Origin: Planctomycetota bacterium | GTDB lineage: Bacteria > Planctomycetota > UBA1135 > GCA-002686595 | Reading direction: 5' to 3' | DNA length: 64,000 nt | Assembly (NCBI GenBank): GCA_020638855.1 | Contig: JACKHT010000002.1 | Location: forward strand, 434,001-498,000 | Shown here: in pieces, positions 55,095-64,000 of the stretch | Layout of the letters: each line of letters starts with the position of its first letter | Numbering within the stretch: the first letter of the stretch is position 1 | Translations under genes and position numbers: made by a program | Notes under the pieces: generated by a model | What the model saw: the letters and a program-made list of their open reading frames with translations, nothing else | What the model was told of the DNA's origin: nothing | Database searches by the model: none

Positions 55095-55694
55095 TCACTT
55101 GGGCAGCGAGCGGCCTTCGGGATCTTGAGCGCGCCAACGCTCGGCGGACAAACGATACAGGCAATGCGCGCGCAAACGATGCCCGACCGGGAGACTGGGA
55201 TGCTCGAACGGTAGCGGATCGCGCACCATCGCGAGCCGTTCCATGACGGCTTGCGATGGGAGGTTGTCGAGCGCGGTGAAGCTCACGACTTCGGGCAGTT
55301 CCAAGCGTTCGAACCCAAAGCGCAACGCAGCCCGCGCGGCCTCGGTGGCAAAGCCCTGGCCCCAGAACTCGACCGCCAACCGCCAACCTACTTCTACGCA
55401 GGGTTGGAAAGGTACGCAGGGTTGGAAAGGCAGCAGCGCCTTGGGGATCCCCAATCCCGTGAATCCCAAGAAGTGCCCATCGCTCCGCCGTTCTAGCGCC
55501 CAAAGCCCCCACCCCCGTTCGCGAATCAGCCCGTCGATGCGATCCACCAAGGCCTCGCTCTGTGCCCGCGAAAGCGGTTCTGGGAAGTAGCGCATGACCC
55601 TTGGGTCCGCATTGAGCGCAGCAAACGGTTCGCGGTCCGCAGCCCGCCAGGGGCGCAAGACCAAGCGCTGAGTGGAAAGCACGATGGGCTCCAT
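55095..55694 (-). CDS. GNAT-family acetyltransferase (RimJ-like)
   Basis: A 199-residue N-acetyltransferase of the RimJ/RimL type. The N-terminal TQRLVLRPWRAADREPF and the GWGLWALERRSDGHFLGFTG strand pattern are typical. The acetyl-CoA loop is in the VEFWGQGFATEAARAALRF region (Q/RxxGxG/A-type). The ATG 55694 (MEPIVLSTQRL) is the family start. The strand before VEVGW contains a duplicated PFQPCV, an insertion from an 18-bp tandem repeat at 55395-55430. It may be neutral or disturb the fold. The acceptor substrate is unknown. Confidence 0.86.
   Translation of the reverse strand: MEPIVLSTQRLVLRPWRAADREPFAALNADPRVMRYFPEPLSRAQSEALVDRIDGLIRERGWGLWALERRSDGHFLGFTGLGIPKALLPFQPCVPFQPCVEVGWRLAVEFWGQGFATEAARAALRFGFERLELPEVVSFTALDNLPSQAVMERLAMVRDPLPFEHPSLPVGHRLRAHCLYRLSAERWRAQDPEGRSLPK
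55395..55430. repeat. Perfect tandem 18-bp duplication in GNAT gene
   Basis: The unit TACGCAGGGTTGGAAAGG occurs twice in a row (55395-55412 and 55413-55430). It is in frame on the minus strand and doubles the hexapeptide-coding segment PFQPCV. Typical family members have one copy, which suggests a recent slippage event. Confidence 0.95.
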
Positions 55695-55803
55695 CGACGC
55701 ACGGTACCATGGGGCGCTCCCTGCCCCCACCCCCGTGATTGAGCGCCCGAAACGGTCCCATTTCCCCCTCCATCCCAGCCTCCCCATCCCGCAACTTCTC
55801 CCC

Positions 55804-56124
55804 ATGCCCGAACCCGTCATCGCCCTCTACCGTCCCCACCCCGGCAAAGAAGAAGCGCTGCTCAACTTGGTGCGCATGCACCATGGGGTTCTGCTCGACG
55901 AAGGTCTAGCAACCGACGAACACCCGCAGGTGCTCAAGAGCCAAAACGGAACCTTGCTGGAAATCTTCGAATGGAAAGACGCCGAGGCGGTTCAAGCGGC
56001 CCACTCCAACCCGGCAGTGTTGGCGCTCTGGGATGCCTTCAGCGCCGTTTGCGATTTCGTCCCGCTCTCCAGCTTGCCCGAGGCCGAGCGCCCCTTCCCC
56101 CACTTCGAACGGGTCGACGCCTGA
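55804..56124 (+). CDS. Small dimeric alpha/beta-barrel-like protein (ABM-type)
   Basis: A 106-residue protein with the pattern of antibiotic-biosynthesis-monooxygenase-type ferredoxin-like dimers: an N-terminal strand VIALYRPHPGKEEALLNLV, a helix, then the strand LLEIFEWKDAEAVQAAHSNP. The ATG at 55804 is the first start that gives the family N-terminus; the upstream frame lies across the GNAT gene start and is not supported. It diverges from the GNAT gene. No cofactor residues are visible, so the activity is unknown. Confidence 0.75.
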   Translation: MPEPVIALYRPHPGKEEALLNLVRMHHGVLLDEGLATDEHPQVLKSQNGTLLEIFEWKDAEAVQAAHSNPAVLALWDAFSAVCDFVPLSSLPEAERPFPHFERVDA

Positions 56125-56219
56125 ACCCTGGGAAAAAAACATCCTCCGCACCACATGCCTGGGCTGTGGTATCCCTCAAGGCCGATCAACGGGCGAGGAA
56201 ATCCAAGTACCGCAACCTA

Positions 56220-59219
56220 TCACTGGAGTCCGAGTGCTCGGGCGGCTTCGGCACGGTACCACAAGTTGTGGCTACTCCCCGCATCGGGCTCGATCGCCAA
56301 GTACGTCAAGCCTCGGTCGTACCAAGACCGCGCTTCGACTTTCTCGTCGAGGCCCGCATGGGCCATGGCCAACGCAAACCACCGGGCCGGATAGGTGCCA
56401 TCGCCGATTTTGTCGCCTTGCTTGAGGTCGGCAATCGCTTCCGAGTACTCTCCAAGAAACAAGTGTGCCATGCCGCTCGTTGTCCAGAGGAAGTCTCGGT
56501 TCGAATCGATGTCGAGCCCCTTGCGTGCCATTTTGATGCTTTCGAGGAGCAGCAACCGATTGCCTTCGGGTGTGCCATTGATTGGGATCAACCAATTCTT
56601 GCCTTGTCGGTTGGCAGCCATGAGCAGGAACCCCGCATACCTTTGATACGCTTCTGCGTAGCCGTCGAATTCAAACTCCATTCGCTGGCTCGCTTCGGCG
56701 ATGGGGGCGGGGTCTGCGGTTGCGCTCGCGACCAGGAGAAACGGCGAGAACATCGCGGTTCGGATGAAGTACCCACGACTCGTCCAGGAGTCCAAACCCC
56801 GCCGCCCGAACTCCAGTGCCCGTGCGTACTCTCCTTTGCTGGCAGCAATCGAACCCAGCACCGTATTGCCCCAGCCCACCGTCCAAGTGCCTTGCCCATC
56901 CGCGACACACCGTTCGAACAGCTCGCGCGCCTCGTCCACTCGACCCAGGCGAAGCAGGTCTTGGCCCTTTCGAAACCAAAAATCGGGGGTACTCGGATCT
57001 AGCTTGATCGCATGGTCTTGCTCCAACAGAGCCTCCTCCAGATAACCCAATTTGCTCAAGTTCCGTGCGAGGTAGTGATAGGCAAGAGCCGAAGAAGGAT
57101 CGATCGCAACAACCGCCCGAAAATGCTGCAGAGCCTCGCGCATCTCATCATCCGGAGCGATCTCGTCGGGACCCGGGGTGAGTTCGCTCGCGAGCATGTA
57201 ATGCAACTGAAAGTCGTCCGCATGCGCTTCGAGCCCCTTCCGGAAGACGGAGAGCCCGAGGTCTCGGTCGCCTAGCCGAATGAGCGAACTCGCGAGCAAC
57301 GCGAAGGTGCTGGCCGGCTGGTTCTCAAACCCCCCTTGGGCTAGGTAGCGCAGCTCGTCCAAATCCCGCACCGCCATGGCTTCGCGCAGGTGGGCACGGT
57401 CGGGATCCGGGTCCACGATGTGCGCAATTTCCAACAAACGCAGGGCTCCCTCATCATTGCCATCGGTTCGCCGGACATCGCCCCAATGGTCGAGAAGCAA
57501 AGCCACCTCGGAGCCGAGCCCCCTAGCATGGAGTTGCGCCGCGGCATCCTCGACTTCGCCTTCCGCCAGATCGATTCCGTGGCCAAGGAAGGCATCGTGA
57601 AACAGCTGCTCCTTTGCCGTACCACCCTCTTCCGACGTCTGTCGGGTGATCTCCCGCAGGCTGGCCAGCAAGCGCTGCGTATCCAGCTTGAGCTCTTCCT
57701 GCTTGCGAGCATCCTCCAAGCCTATGCGAAGCCGCGTGAGCGTTTCGTTGACCGAAGCCGTGAGGTCGGTACCTGCACCACCTGCTTCCGCCAGGGCACG
57801 GGCCCGCTCGGCGGCCGCGATCGCCTCCTCCCAGCGAGCCTTCCCCTCCAAAACCGCGGCCTCGTTCAAGGCCGCGTGAATTTCCAAACCAAGCGAGGCC
57901 TCCCGTTCTGCCGCCGCTTGGCGCTGCTCGGACTCTTGGCGTTGGCGCCCCGCACGCTCGTTCTGCACCCACAGCCAGCCTCCGCTGCCAATCAGCACGG
58001 CGGCGACGACTGCGGCACCCAGCGCCAGGGTCAGGCGCCGCGCGCGACGATCCTCCTCCGCACGCACCCGGGCCTCCGCCGCTTCCACGTTGGCTTTGTG
58101 CGCGCGTTCTTCGTTCGAAACCACGTAATTGTGGATGATTTCCGCCAAGACTCCAGCATCCGCCGGACGGGCGGCAGGCGCAGCGATCAGACATTGCTTG
58201 GCGGCCTTTACCAGCACAGGATCGGCATCGCATTGGTCCAAGCGCTCAAACGCATCGTCGAGTTCGGCGTTGGCCGCGGCGCCAATGATTTGATCGAAGT
58301 CTCCCACGTAGGGCGGGGAACCCGTGAGGATTTCGCACAGGATGGCGCCTAGGGCGAACACGTCGGAGCGTTCATCAAGCCGATCCACCTGGCCTCTTGC
58401 CTGCTCAGGAGGCATGTAAGCCGGCGTCCCAAGGACCGAGCCGACCAGGGATTGCGACCCCGCCGCCGTGCCTTCACTGCGGACGGTTTCCAAAATCGTC
58501 ATGTGCGTTTGCGCATCGCGCGAACGTTTTTCGTCGGCAACCCCACCACGCACCAGGACTTTCGCAAGCCCCCAGTCGACCACTTGCACCTCGCCAAAGG
58601 CGCCCACCATGATGTTCGCAGGCTTCAGGTCCCGGTGCAGCACGCCGCGCGAGTGCGCATAGCCCATCGTTTGGCAGACGGACTCGAAGACGTCCAGCAG
58701 TTTGCCTCGATTTGCGCTCGGCCCTTCCCGCTGCGTGAGCAGGGCGGCGAGCGTGCGCCCCTTCACAAGCTTCATGGTGAAGTAGGGACGCTCGTCCTCC
58801 ATCATCCCGAGCTCATACACCGGGACGATCCCCGGGTGTTGGAGCTGGCCACCGATCTGCGCCTCCTCGACAAAGCGTTGCACGATGTCCGTACGGCCGC
58901 AGAGCTGCTTTGCCAGCACTTTGACCGCGATGTCGCGGCCGAGGTCGGTGTCGTGCCCCTTAAGGATCACGCCCATGCCCCCACGGGCGATCTCCCCCAT
59001 GAATTGGTAATTCCCCCGCCCCTGGGGTACCGACAACTTCTCCTTGGAGCTTGGGTCGATGACGGGCTCCGATACGGCACCCGAGTCCTCGGCGCGCAAG
59101 TTGATCCTCGGCGCTTCGCCCGTCTTCGCCTCTAAGAACTTCAGCACCGATTGTCCCGCATCACCGGCAACTCGCGGAACTGGGTCGCCGCTTTGGGCGT
59201 TTTTGTCGGATGATTCCAT
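56220..59219 (-). CDS. Membrane serine/threonine kinase with TPR-like C-terminus
   Basis: A 999-residue protein. The kinase domain (about residues 70-370) has the glycine loop ARGGMGVILKG (78-88), Lys100 in IAVKVL, HRDLKPAN (195-202) and DWG (215-217) in place of DFG. DWG is common in planctomycete kinases and is compatible with activity. A hydrophobic segment near 415-440 is the membrane helix, preceded by an Arg/Glu-rich coil. The remaining 550 residues have TPR-like helical repeats. ATG 59219 gives the usual N-terminus; the frame upstream is not conserved. It diverges from the exported protein gene at 59473, with a 253-base spacer in which I recognise no gene. Confidence 0.9.
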   Translation of the reverse strand: MESSDKNAQSGDPVPRVAGDAGQSVLKFLEAKTGEAPRINLRAEDSGAVSEPVIDPSSKEKLSVPQGRGNYQFMGEIARGGMGVILKGHDTDLGRDIAVKVLAKQLCGRTDIVQRFVEEAQIGGQLQHPGIVPVYELGMMEDERPYFTMKLVKGRTLAALLTQREGPSANRGKLLDVFESVCQTMGYAHSRGVLHRDLKPANIMVGAFGEVQVVDWGLAKVLVRGGVADEKRSRDAQTHMTILETVRSEGTAAGSQSLVGSVLGTPAYMPPEQARGQVDRLDERSDVFALGAILCEILTGSPPYVGDFDQIIGAAANAELDDAFERLDQCDADPVLVKAAKQCLIAAPAARPADAGVLAEIIHNYVVSNEERAHKANVEAAEARVRAEEDRRARRLTLALGAAVVAAVLIGSGGWLWVQNERAGRQRQESEQRQAAAEREASLGLEIHAALNEAAVLEGKARWEEAIAAAERARALAEAGGAGTDLTASVNETLTRLRIGLEDARKQEELKLDTQRLLASLREITRQTSEEGGTAKEQLFHDAFLGHGIDLAEGEVEDAAAQLHARGLGSEVALLLDHWGDVRRTDGNDEGALRLLEIAHIVDPDPDRAHLREAMAVRDLDELRYLAQGGFENQPASTFALLASSLIRLGDRDLGLSVFRKGLEAHADDFQLHYMLASELTPGPDEIAPDDEMREALQHFRAVVAIDPSSALAYHYLARNLSKLGYLEEALLEQDHAIKLDPSTPDFWFRKGQDLLRLGRVDEARELFERCVADGQGTWTVGWGNTVLGSIAASKGEYARALEFGRRGLDSWTSRGYFIRTAMFSPFLLVASATADPAPIAEASQRMEFEFDGYAEAYQRYAGFLLMAANRQGKNWLIPINGTPEGNRLLLLESIKMARKGLDIDSNRDFLWTTSGMAHLFLGEYSEAIADLKQGDKIGDGTYPARWFALAMAHAGLDEKVEARSWYDRGLTYLAIEPDAGSSHNLWYRAEAARALGLQ

Positions 59220-59472
59220 AGCCTGACCCGCTGAGCGGAAATCGTTGGGAGAAGTGGTGTCGTGGAGATGGCCAACTGCCGGGCGAATCCTAGGCCTTCG
59301 GACGCGAATCGGTGCCCTCGGTAGCCTGGAGGCGCATGCGAAGCTCGCCCCGCCTTCTGAGCTGCGCCCGTGTTTTTCTGGGAGCCTCGGTTCCGCCCAC
59401 TTCCAGGCTAGCATAGAATCGGGCCTCACGTCACTCGAGTCCATGCGCGCATTAGCGGACGCCAATTACGCC

Positions 59473-60984
59473 ATGAGCATCATCGCCATCCTTAGCCTCG
59501 CGGTCCTTTCCCCGTGCCCCCCCATCCAGGCTGGACAGCTCGAGCAGGCTTCCACGGTCGGCGTCCAAGACGACGACGTGACAAAGGCAATCCGAGCCGC
59601 TGGACAAGATGTCGCGAAACTCATCGCGCTTGCGACCAGCTACGAAGAAGCCTCCAAGCCCGATGAGGCCAAGCGCGTGTACCAGCGCGTGATCGAGATC
59701 GACGTAGACAACGAACTCGCACGCAAAGCATTGCGCCACGAGCGCTACGATGGGCGCTGGTTTGAGAGCTATGTCGAGCTCGCAAGATACAAGCGTGAGG
59801 AAGCCAAGCGCATGAAAGCGAAAGGCCTCGTCAGCTTCGAGGACGGATGGGTACCCGAAGCCGACCTTCCATTCCTTCGCATGGGTTGGGTGCACGACGA
59901 CAAGGGAGCCTGGGTGCACCCGGGAGACCTAGCCCAAGCCAAGAAAGTGGCGGAATGGGAGGCAGCGGGTTACCAGTTCCGACCCGATGATTTCAGCTGG
60001 ATTGCACCCGAGGATCTCGAAAAGTGGACGGCTCTCCTGTGGAAGTGTGGCGACGAGTGGCTGCCCACCGAACAGGCCGATGCCTACCATTCTGACGTCA
60101 AACGTCCGTGGGTCTTGGCCGGTGAACACTTCGAGGTATCCACGACTTGCCCTTGGAGCTACGGCAATGCCGCCCGTTGGCACGCTGACCAAGTCCAGGC
60201 TCACATGGTTCGACTCTTCGGCATGGCGCCCAAGTCGAAGCCCGAGATCGCCGTCATGCGCAGCCTCGACCAGTACAACGCCATCGGCGGCGAAAACATG
60301 CTGGATGCGGATGGCCTAGCCTCGCTGCACGGCGCCTACTTTGCGGACAGTGCGGTCGATGGCGCCGAAACACCTCCCCGATTTGTCGGCATGGGGATCA
60401 GCTATTGGGCGGTGGACGACCCCAACACGGCGCCTTGGGGTCCCTACTGGATTCGTTGGGCGGCCGCACAGAGCTTTGTGGATGCGATCGATCCTTCCTG
60501 GGTTGCGGTCAGCCAATTCGTGCTGATCCACGCGGACCCGAACAGAAACTTGCAGGAGCACGGCAAACGCTTCTGGAGCGAGAAGAAGGTTCCGCGTTGG
60601 CTTCGTTACGGTGCGGCGTCCTACGTGGAACGCTTCCTCCCCAATCCAGAAGCGGCGGACGAATCGGATCGCTGGACCCTGCGCTCGTTTGCCTTCGACG
60701 ACCTCAAGAAAAGCGGCGGGCTGCGCAAGCTCGACGATGTCTTCCAGTTTTCAATCTCCCTCGATGACAGCGAAGGTTCGGGGCGCCTCTACAACGAAGC
60801 CGGCTTGATCGTGTCCTACCTACTCGACGGAGCCCCCAACGACACAGGCCTGAACAAAGCCCTCAAAGCCTTCCAAACCTCCCTCGCATCAGGCACCCAA
60901 AAGGCCACCGCCCAATCCGCGAAGACCCTAGAGGCCGAACTCAAGAAGCGCGAAGCCGCCATCCGCACCTACGCCGGCCTCTAA
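59473..60984 (+). CDS. Exported Trp-rich protein of unknown function
   Basis: A 503-residue protein with a signal-peptide-like start (MSIIAILSLAVLS). A region with Trp-containing repeats follows (DGRWFESYVELARY, EDGWVPEADLPFL, KGAWVHPGDLAQA, CGDEWLPTEQADA), then a larger domain that begins near EHFEVSTTCPWSYGNAARW. The latter resembles peptidase-MA/DUF1570-like proteins, but no HExxH motif is visible. The ATG at 59443 would add ten residues and cannot be excluded. It is divergent from the kinase gene and stands alone. I do not assign a function. Confidence 0.6.
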   Translation: MSIIAILSLAVLSPCPPIQAGQLEQASTVGVQDDDVTKAIRAAGQDVAKLIALATSYEEASKPDEAKRVYQRVIEIDVDNELARKALRHERYDGRWFESYVELARYKREEAKRMKAKGLVSFEDGWVPEADLPFLRMGWVHDDKGAWVHPGDLAQAKKVAEWEAAGYQFRPDDFSWIAPEDLEKWTALLWKCGDEWLPTEQADAYHSDVKRPWVLAGEHFEVSTTCPWSYGNAARWHADQVQAHMVRLFGMAPKSKPEIAVMRSLDQYNAIGGENMLDADGLASLHGAYFADSAVDGAETPPRFVGMGISYWAVDDPNTAPWGPYWIRWAAAQSFVDAIDPSWVAVSQFVLIHADPNRNLQEHGKRFWSEKKVPRWLRYGAASYVERFLPNPEAADESDRWTLRSFAFDDLKKSGGLRKLDDVFQFSISLDDSEGSGRLYNEAGLIVSYLLDGAPNDTGLNKALKAFQTSLASGTQKATAQSAKTLEAELKKREAAIRTYAGL

Positions 60985-61072
60985 CCCCCACCGCTCCACG
61001 CGCCCACGCGCCCAATCGCCCACTCGCAGAAAGTAGCCTCGACCACAACGAGTACCGCCCCCGAAGGCAGCA

Positions 61073-61275
61073 TCAGCGCCCGAAGCTATAGGAACCGCCC
61101 CTGTTCGAACGCAGCGAGAGCCGCCCTACGGGCAGGCCCTCCCGCCCCGCAACCTCCTCCCGCGCATCGCGCAGTGGTTGCCCCCGATCCCGCCCGCGCA
61201 GGGCGCGTCAGCGCCCGAAGCCATAAGAACCTACCCCGTTCGAACGCAGCGAGGGCCGCCCTACGGGCGGCCCTC
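61073..61275. repeat. Two ~68-base direct repeats with hairpin
   Basis: A segment at 61073-61141 recurs at 61208-61275, about 135 bases further on, with about 90% identity by eye and one single-base indel. Both contain the TCGAACGCAGCGAG core. The second copy forms the hairpin that ends just before the tRNA-fMet 3' end. No gene is visible in 60985-61288; a short ORF across the tRNA is an artefact. Confidence 0.75.
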
Positions 61276-61288
61276 GCTGTTCGAACGG
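61237..61288 (-). terminator. Long hairpin directly after tRNA-fMet
   Basis: The arms 61237-61261 and 61265-61288 pair over about 23 bases, with a 2-base bulge and a 3-base loop. In the tRNA's direction the hairpin starts one base after the encoded CCA. There is no T-run after it, so it could be a processing signal or a non-classical terminator. Confidence 0.6.
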
Positions 61289-61365
61289 TGGTAGCGGGGG
61301 TAGGATTCGAACCTACGACCTCCGGGTTATGAGCCCGACGAGCTGCCAAACTGCTCCACCCCGCG
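61289..61365 (-). tRNA. Initiator tRNA-fMet (anticodon CAT)
   Basis: On the reverse strand the sequence folds as a full cloverleaf with acceptor CGCGGGG, D-stem GAGC/GCTC with an A11-U24 pair, three G-C pairs in the anticodon stem (TCGGG-CTCATAA-CCCGG), T-loop TTCGAAT and encoded CCA (61289-61291). The three G-C pairs and purine 11-pyrimidine 24 are initiator marks. The first acceptor pair is C1 with U72 instead of the usual C1-A72; it is still non-pairing, as needed for formylation. Confidence 0.95.
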
Positions 61366-61471
61366 ACACTTGTGGGACCATTATGGTTGGTGTCGCCCTG
61401 AATTCAAGGCTGCGGCACCATTTCTTGTCCGCGGGGTCCAGTATTCGAGGCCCAGGCACGCAAGAAGGCCC

Positions 61472-64000
61472 CTAACTCGCTTGGAATTCGGGGTTCTTGG
61501 CTTCCGATTTGGGCGAGTCCCCTTCCACCGGCCCGGGCCTTTGGGGCTCGTTGGGCTCGGGTTGTACTTCCCCATCGGGCCCATCGGGCGAGTCCGCCTG
61601 CGGCCCCGCTTCAGGCACTGCTTGCGGCAGAGCCTTGCAATGGGCCCGAAGCTCCAAGGACCGGGCTTCCAACTTGGCCGATCCTGCGCCATCCACGCGC
61701 AGCCAGGCAGAGTCCGGGCCCCGCGAAGTTTCGGGCACGGCTTCTCCGGCGGGCGGCAGGAGCGTGCGGCCGACAAACTCCAACCAAGCCTGCGCGGATT
61801 GAGCATTGGGGTCGCGCAAGGTCAACTCCGCCCAGGCTTCCAGGTCGCGTAGGCACCCTTCGGGGGACAACCCACGCCACAAAACCGAAGCCACCCGCGC
61901 TTGCCACAGACTGGCTGCTTGGGGGATGTGCCCCATGCTCCCCGCCACTTGGGCCGCGCGGGCCAAGTCGGTGAAGTCCAGCTCCGCCTGGTAGGCACGC
62001 ACCTGCTCGGGCGGCAATTGTGTCAGCATTTGGACCAACTCCATCCAATCGCCCCGGGCCGTGGGTCCTTTGCTTCCAGCGGGATCGGACTCGACTTCAC
62101 TCGGTGGCTCGAGGAAGCGGGCCCGATCGCGAACGATCAAGAATCGCTCGCGCGACACGTTGGGGTGTGCCTTCAAAGCTCGGCCAAAGGCTTCCAAGGC
62201 GAGCGAATGGGTTTCCGTCACCTGCTGGGCCAAGAGCAAGGCTTCCAAATGATCGAAGTGCGGGGCGCCGGGTTGTTTGCGCGCCTCGGGAAGGTGGACT
62301 TCCAGCCATCGCTGGGCCAGGCGACTCGCCCAGAGTGCCGACTCGGAGCGCGGGAGCCGGACCAGCTGGGCCTGCGCCTGTTCGCACAGGGTGACGTGCT
62401 TGTCGCCGCTCAAAGCCAAAGCATCAGCAACGGGCAAGGCCAACACCAAGGCCAGCGATTGGGTGCCTACCGCCGTACTCTGGGGTGCCGCGCGCAACCA
62501 ACTTTGGGCCGCGTCGTAGATCAATCCCGACTGCCCGGGTCCTGCCAAGGCCAGGTAGATCGGCGCCAAGTCCTTGGCCAGACTGGGGTCCTGCTGGACC
62601 CACTCGCCCACCGACGGATTGCTCAAGTGCGCCGCCAGCAGGTCGGGTCGGGGCGAAGCTTGACTGAGATCCCGGATCAGCCCCAACAGGCTGCGACGCC
62701 AGTCCGCCGAAGGGCTGGCTTCCAGGGCGCTCATGCAGGGGGGCAAGACCGTGCCACGCTCGCGCTCCAGCACGACCAAGCGATCCAGGATCATGCTCGA
62801 CCGCGCCAGGCCGATGGCCATGTGACTGAGATCCGCATCGTTCGACTGCAAGTCGCGGAGCAAAGCCTCGACCAGCGCTTCGCCACCCAGCGCTTCCCAG
62901 GGAAGCCGCTTGTGCGCCTCCGCGATCAACGGGTAGCACACCATGCGCAGGTGGTTCGAAGAGGAGGATGACTGCAAAACCGACACGATGCGGCGCACCG
63001 ATTCGGCGCCGATGTTGGCAGTGGCCAGGGCCTCAGCTGCGGCCAGGCGAACCCGTTCCGGTTCGCCAGGATCCACCATCAAGTCGAGCACACGCTCTTC
63101 GGCATGCCCCTTGAGTTCGCCCTCGAGCGTCAAGCCGGAAGCTTGGGCGTGGATTCGACTCCAGGAGCGCAGCACTTGGACCGTGGTGTCGCTATCGAGC
63201 CGTAGTTCGGGCTGGAACATCGAAAGCAGCAAACCCGTGGCCATGCGCCAATCGGCGGTGGCCTGCAGTTCCCCAGGCCGCGGCAGGCGTTCCAGGGCCG
63301 CCAATAGGGTGGGAGCCAGGGGACTGGGCACGGTTTGTGCCAATCGCTCCAAATGGCTGCGCAGCTCCAGCGCGGCTTCACTGTCTTCCCCGGCTGCTGC
63401 CGCCAAATCCGTCAGTCCTTGCAACAAGCGGTGGAACACGCGCGCGTCACCTTCCAAATCGAGCCGTGCCATCAGCTCTTGGCGAACTTGTCCTACCGCA
63501 AGCGATTGGTTGGCCACCGCTTCGATCAAGCGCTGGACCGCCAGTTCGCGCAGGCGCACATCACTCGAGCGCAGCAGGGCGGGCGCTGTCGAACCATCTT
63601 TGTCCAAGAGCTGTTTGCGCAATTGGAATTCGCGTTCGGCAGCCTTGAGGAACGCATCGCGATAGCGCGCTTGGGTCTCCCCTGGCAAGCGTGGGAAGCC
63701 CTCGTACTCCTCGCGGTTGACAAAGCGCAACCCGATCAGCTGGAAGAGCGCGCTTTGGGCTTCGCGGTGCAAGAAACGGTGCCTCCAAGGGAGCGCTTCG
63801 CTGGTCGGCGCCAAACTGGCCTCGCTCGCGAGGTTGGCGGCGATGGCATCGGCCCAGTCGATACGTCCCAGCTTTGCGGCGACCCGCATCGCGGCGAGCC
63901 CAAACTCGAGCGAACGGCCCCCCGCTTCGGAGTTTGGATTGAGGCCGCGGTCGAAACAACGTTGCCACGCCTCGGGAGCGGATTGCAGCCCGGTTTCCAC
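61472..64000 (-). CDS. Large helical-repeat protein, 5' end outside window
   Basis: The frame is open to the right edge, so the gene starts beyond it; 842 residues are visible. They are Leu/Ala-rich helices in HEAT-like or alpha-solenoid style (for example LAALERLPRPG and LRLAAAEALATANIG-type repeats), with no enzyme motif. The last 70 residues are Pro/Glu/Asp-rich and ordered poorly. The visible GTG at the edge is an internal codon. Protein interaction is the usual role of such repeats, but the family is not recognised. Confidence 0.6.
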   Translation of the reverse strand: METGLQSAPEAWQRCFDRGLNPNSEAGGRSLEFGLAAMRVAAKLGRIDWADAIAANLASEASLAPTSEALPWRHRFLHREAQSALFQLIGLRFVNREEYEGFPRLPGETQARYRDAFLKAAEREFQLRKQLLDKDGSTAPALLRSSDVRLRELAVQRLIEAVANQSLAVGQVRQELMARLDLEGDARVFHRLLQGLTDLAAAAGEDSEAALELRSHLERLAQTVPSPLAPTLLAALERLPRPGELQATADWRMATGLLLSMFQPELRLDSDTTVQVLRSWSRIHAQASGLTLEGELKGHAEERVLDLMVDPGEPERVRLAAAEALATANIGAESVRRIVSVLQSSSSSNHLRMVCYPLIAEAHKRLPWEALGGEALVEALLRDLQSNDADLSHMAIGLARSSMILDRLVVLERERGTVLPPCMSALEASPSADWRRSLLGLIRDLSQASPRPDLLAAHLSNPSVGEWVQQDPSLAKDLAPIYLALAGPGQSGLIYDAAQSWLRAAPQSTAVGTQSLALVLALPVADALALSGDKHVTLCEQAQAQLVRLPRSESALWASRLAQRWLEVHLPEARKQPGAPHFDHLEALLLAQQVTETHSLALEAFGRALKAHPNVSRERFLIVRDRARFLEPPSEVESDPAGSKGPTARGDWMELVQMLTQLPPEQVRAYQAELDFTDLARAAQVAGSMGHIPQAASLWQARVASVLWRGLSPEGCLRDLEAWAELTLRDPNAQSAQAWLEFVGRTLLPPAGEAVPETSRGPDSAWLRVDGAGSAKLEARSLELRAHCKALPQAVPEAGPQADSPDGPDGEVQPEPNEPQRPGPVEGDSPKSEAKNPEFQAS

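Noticed and set aside
59473..60984. A peptidase call for the exported Trp-rich protein
   Set aside because: Similarity to MA-like peptidases is weak and no HExxH motif can be found.
61086..61349. A short minus-strand ORF over the initiator tRNA
   Set aside because: It translates tRNA and repeat sequence and has no support as a protein.

Overview
Organism. The window is GC-rich (about two thirds G+C by eye) with dense, often overlapping genes. Its content fits a Planctomycetota-type bacterium. It has three large Hanks-type serine/threonine kinase proteins with C-terminal membrane and helical-repeat regions, an ECF sigma factor that resembles the TIGR02999 type, and a kinase with DWG in place of DFG. 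It also has many exported hypothetical, regulatory-like beta-sandwich, DUF2911, M1, M28 and PIG-L proteins. The phylum is inferred from family composition; no rRNA or ribosomal protein marker lies in the window.

Layout, 1-20.9 kb. A truncated AsmA/TIGR03545-like envelope gene (1-2661) faces two tiny membrane ORFs. Next come oleB-oleC-oleD, the last steps of long-chain olefin synthesis, without oleA. A type III glutamine synthetase and an elongator tRNA-Met flanked by four 13-bp repeats follow. After a small cupin gene and its divergent neighbour, a minus-strand run (18.6 to 10.3 kb) encodes gltX, a zinc-finger anti-sigma-like membrane protein, a metallophosphoesterase, an NHL-type propeller, a very large beta-sandwich membrane protein and a lipoprotein esterase. 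Divergent from it are add (adenosine deaminase) and a coupled esterase.

Layout, 21-40.6 kb. A pseudokinase is translationally coupled to an apparently active kinase, convergent with the ECF sigma gene. Then come NfeD-flotillin, a Zn/Mn-type ABC ATPase and permease, queF, a polytopic membrane protein and a DUF4863 protein. A glutamate-cysteine-ligase-like/CBS fusion overlaps an aspartoacylase-like zinc hydrolase. A coiled-coil exported protein, a JAMM protease and an M1 metallopeptidase close the region.

Layout, 40.6-64 kb. A zinc-ribbon protein is followed by an SSS symporter coupled to a 38-residue single-pass protein, which overlaps a PIG-L deacetylase. DUF2911 and M28/PDZ genes come next. 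A plus-strand run (49.2-55.1 kb) links an unknown membrane protein, a MacB/LolD-type ABC ATPase and permease, a zinc-type substrate-binding lipoprotein, a HIT protein and dihydroorotase. A GNAT gene with an 18-bp tandem duplication, a third large kinase, an exported protein, repeats with an initiator tRNA, and a truncated helical-repeat gene end the window.

No phage, insertion sequence, CRISPR array or integrase was seen. The most interesting points are the pseudokinase/kinase pair, the symporter microprotein, the MacB-type transporter joined to a zinc-type binding protein, the GCS2-CBS/deacylase pair and the non-standard acceptor ends of both tRNA-Met genes.
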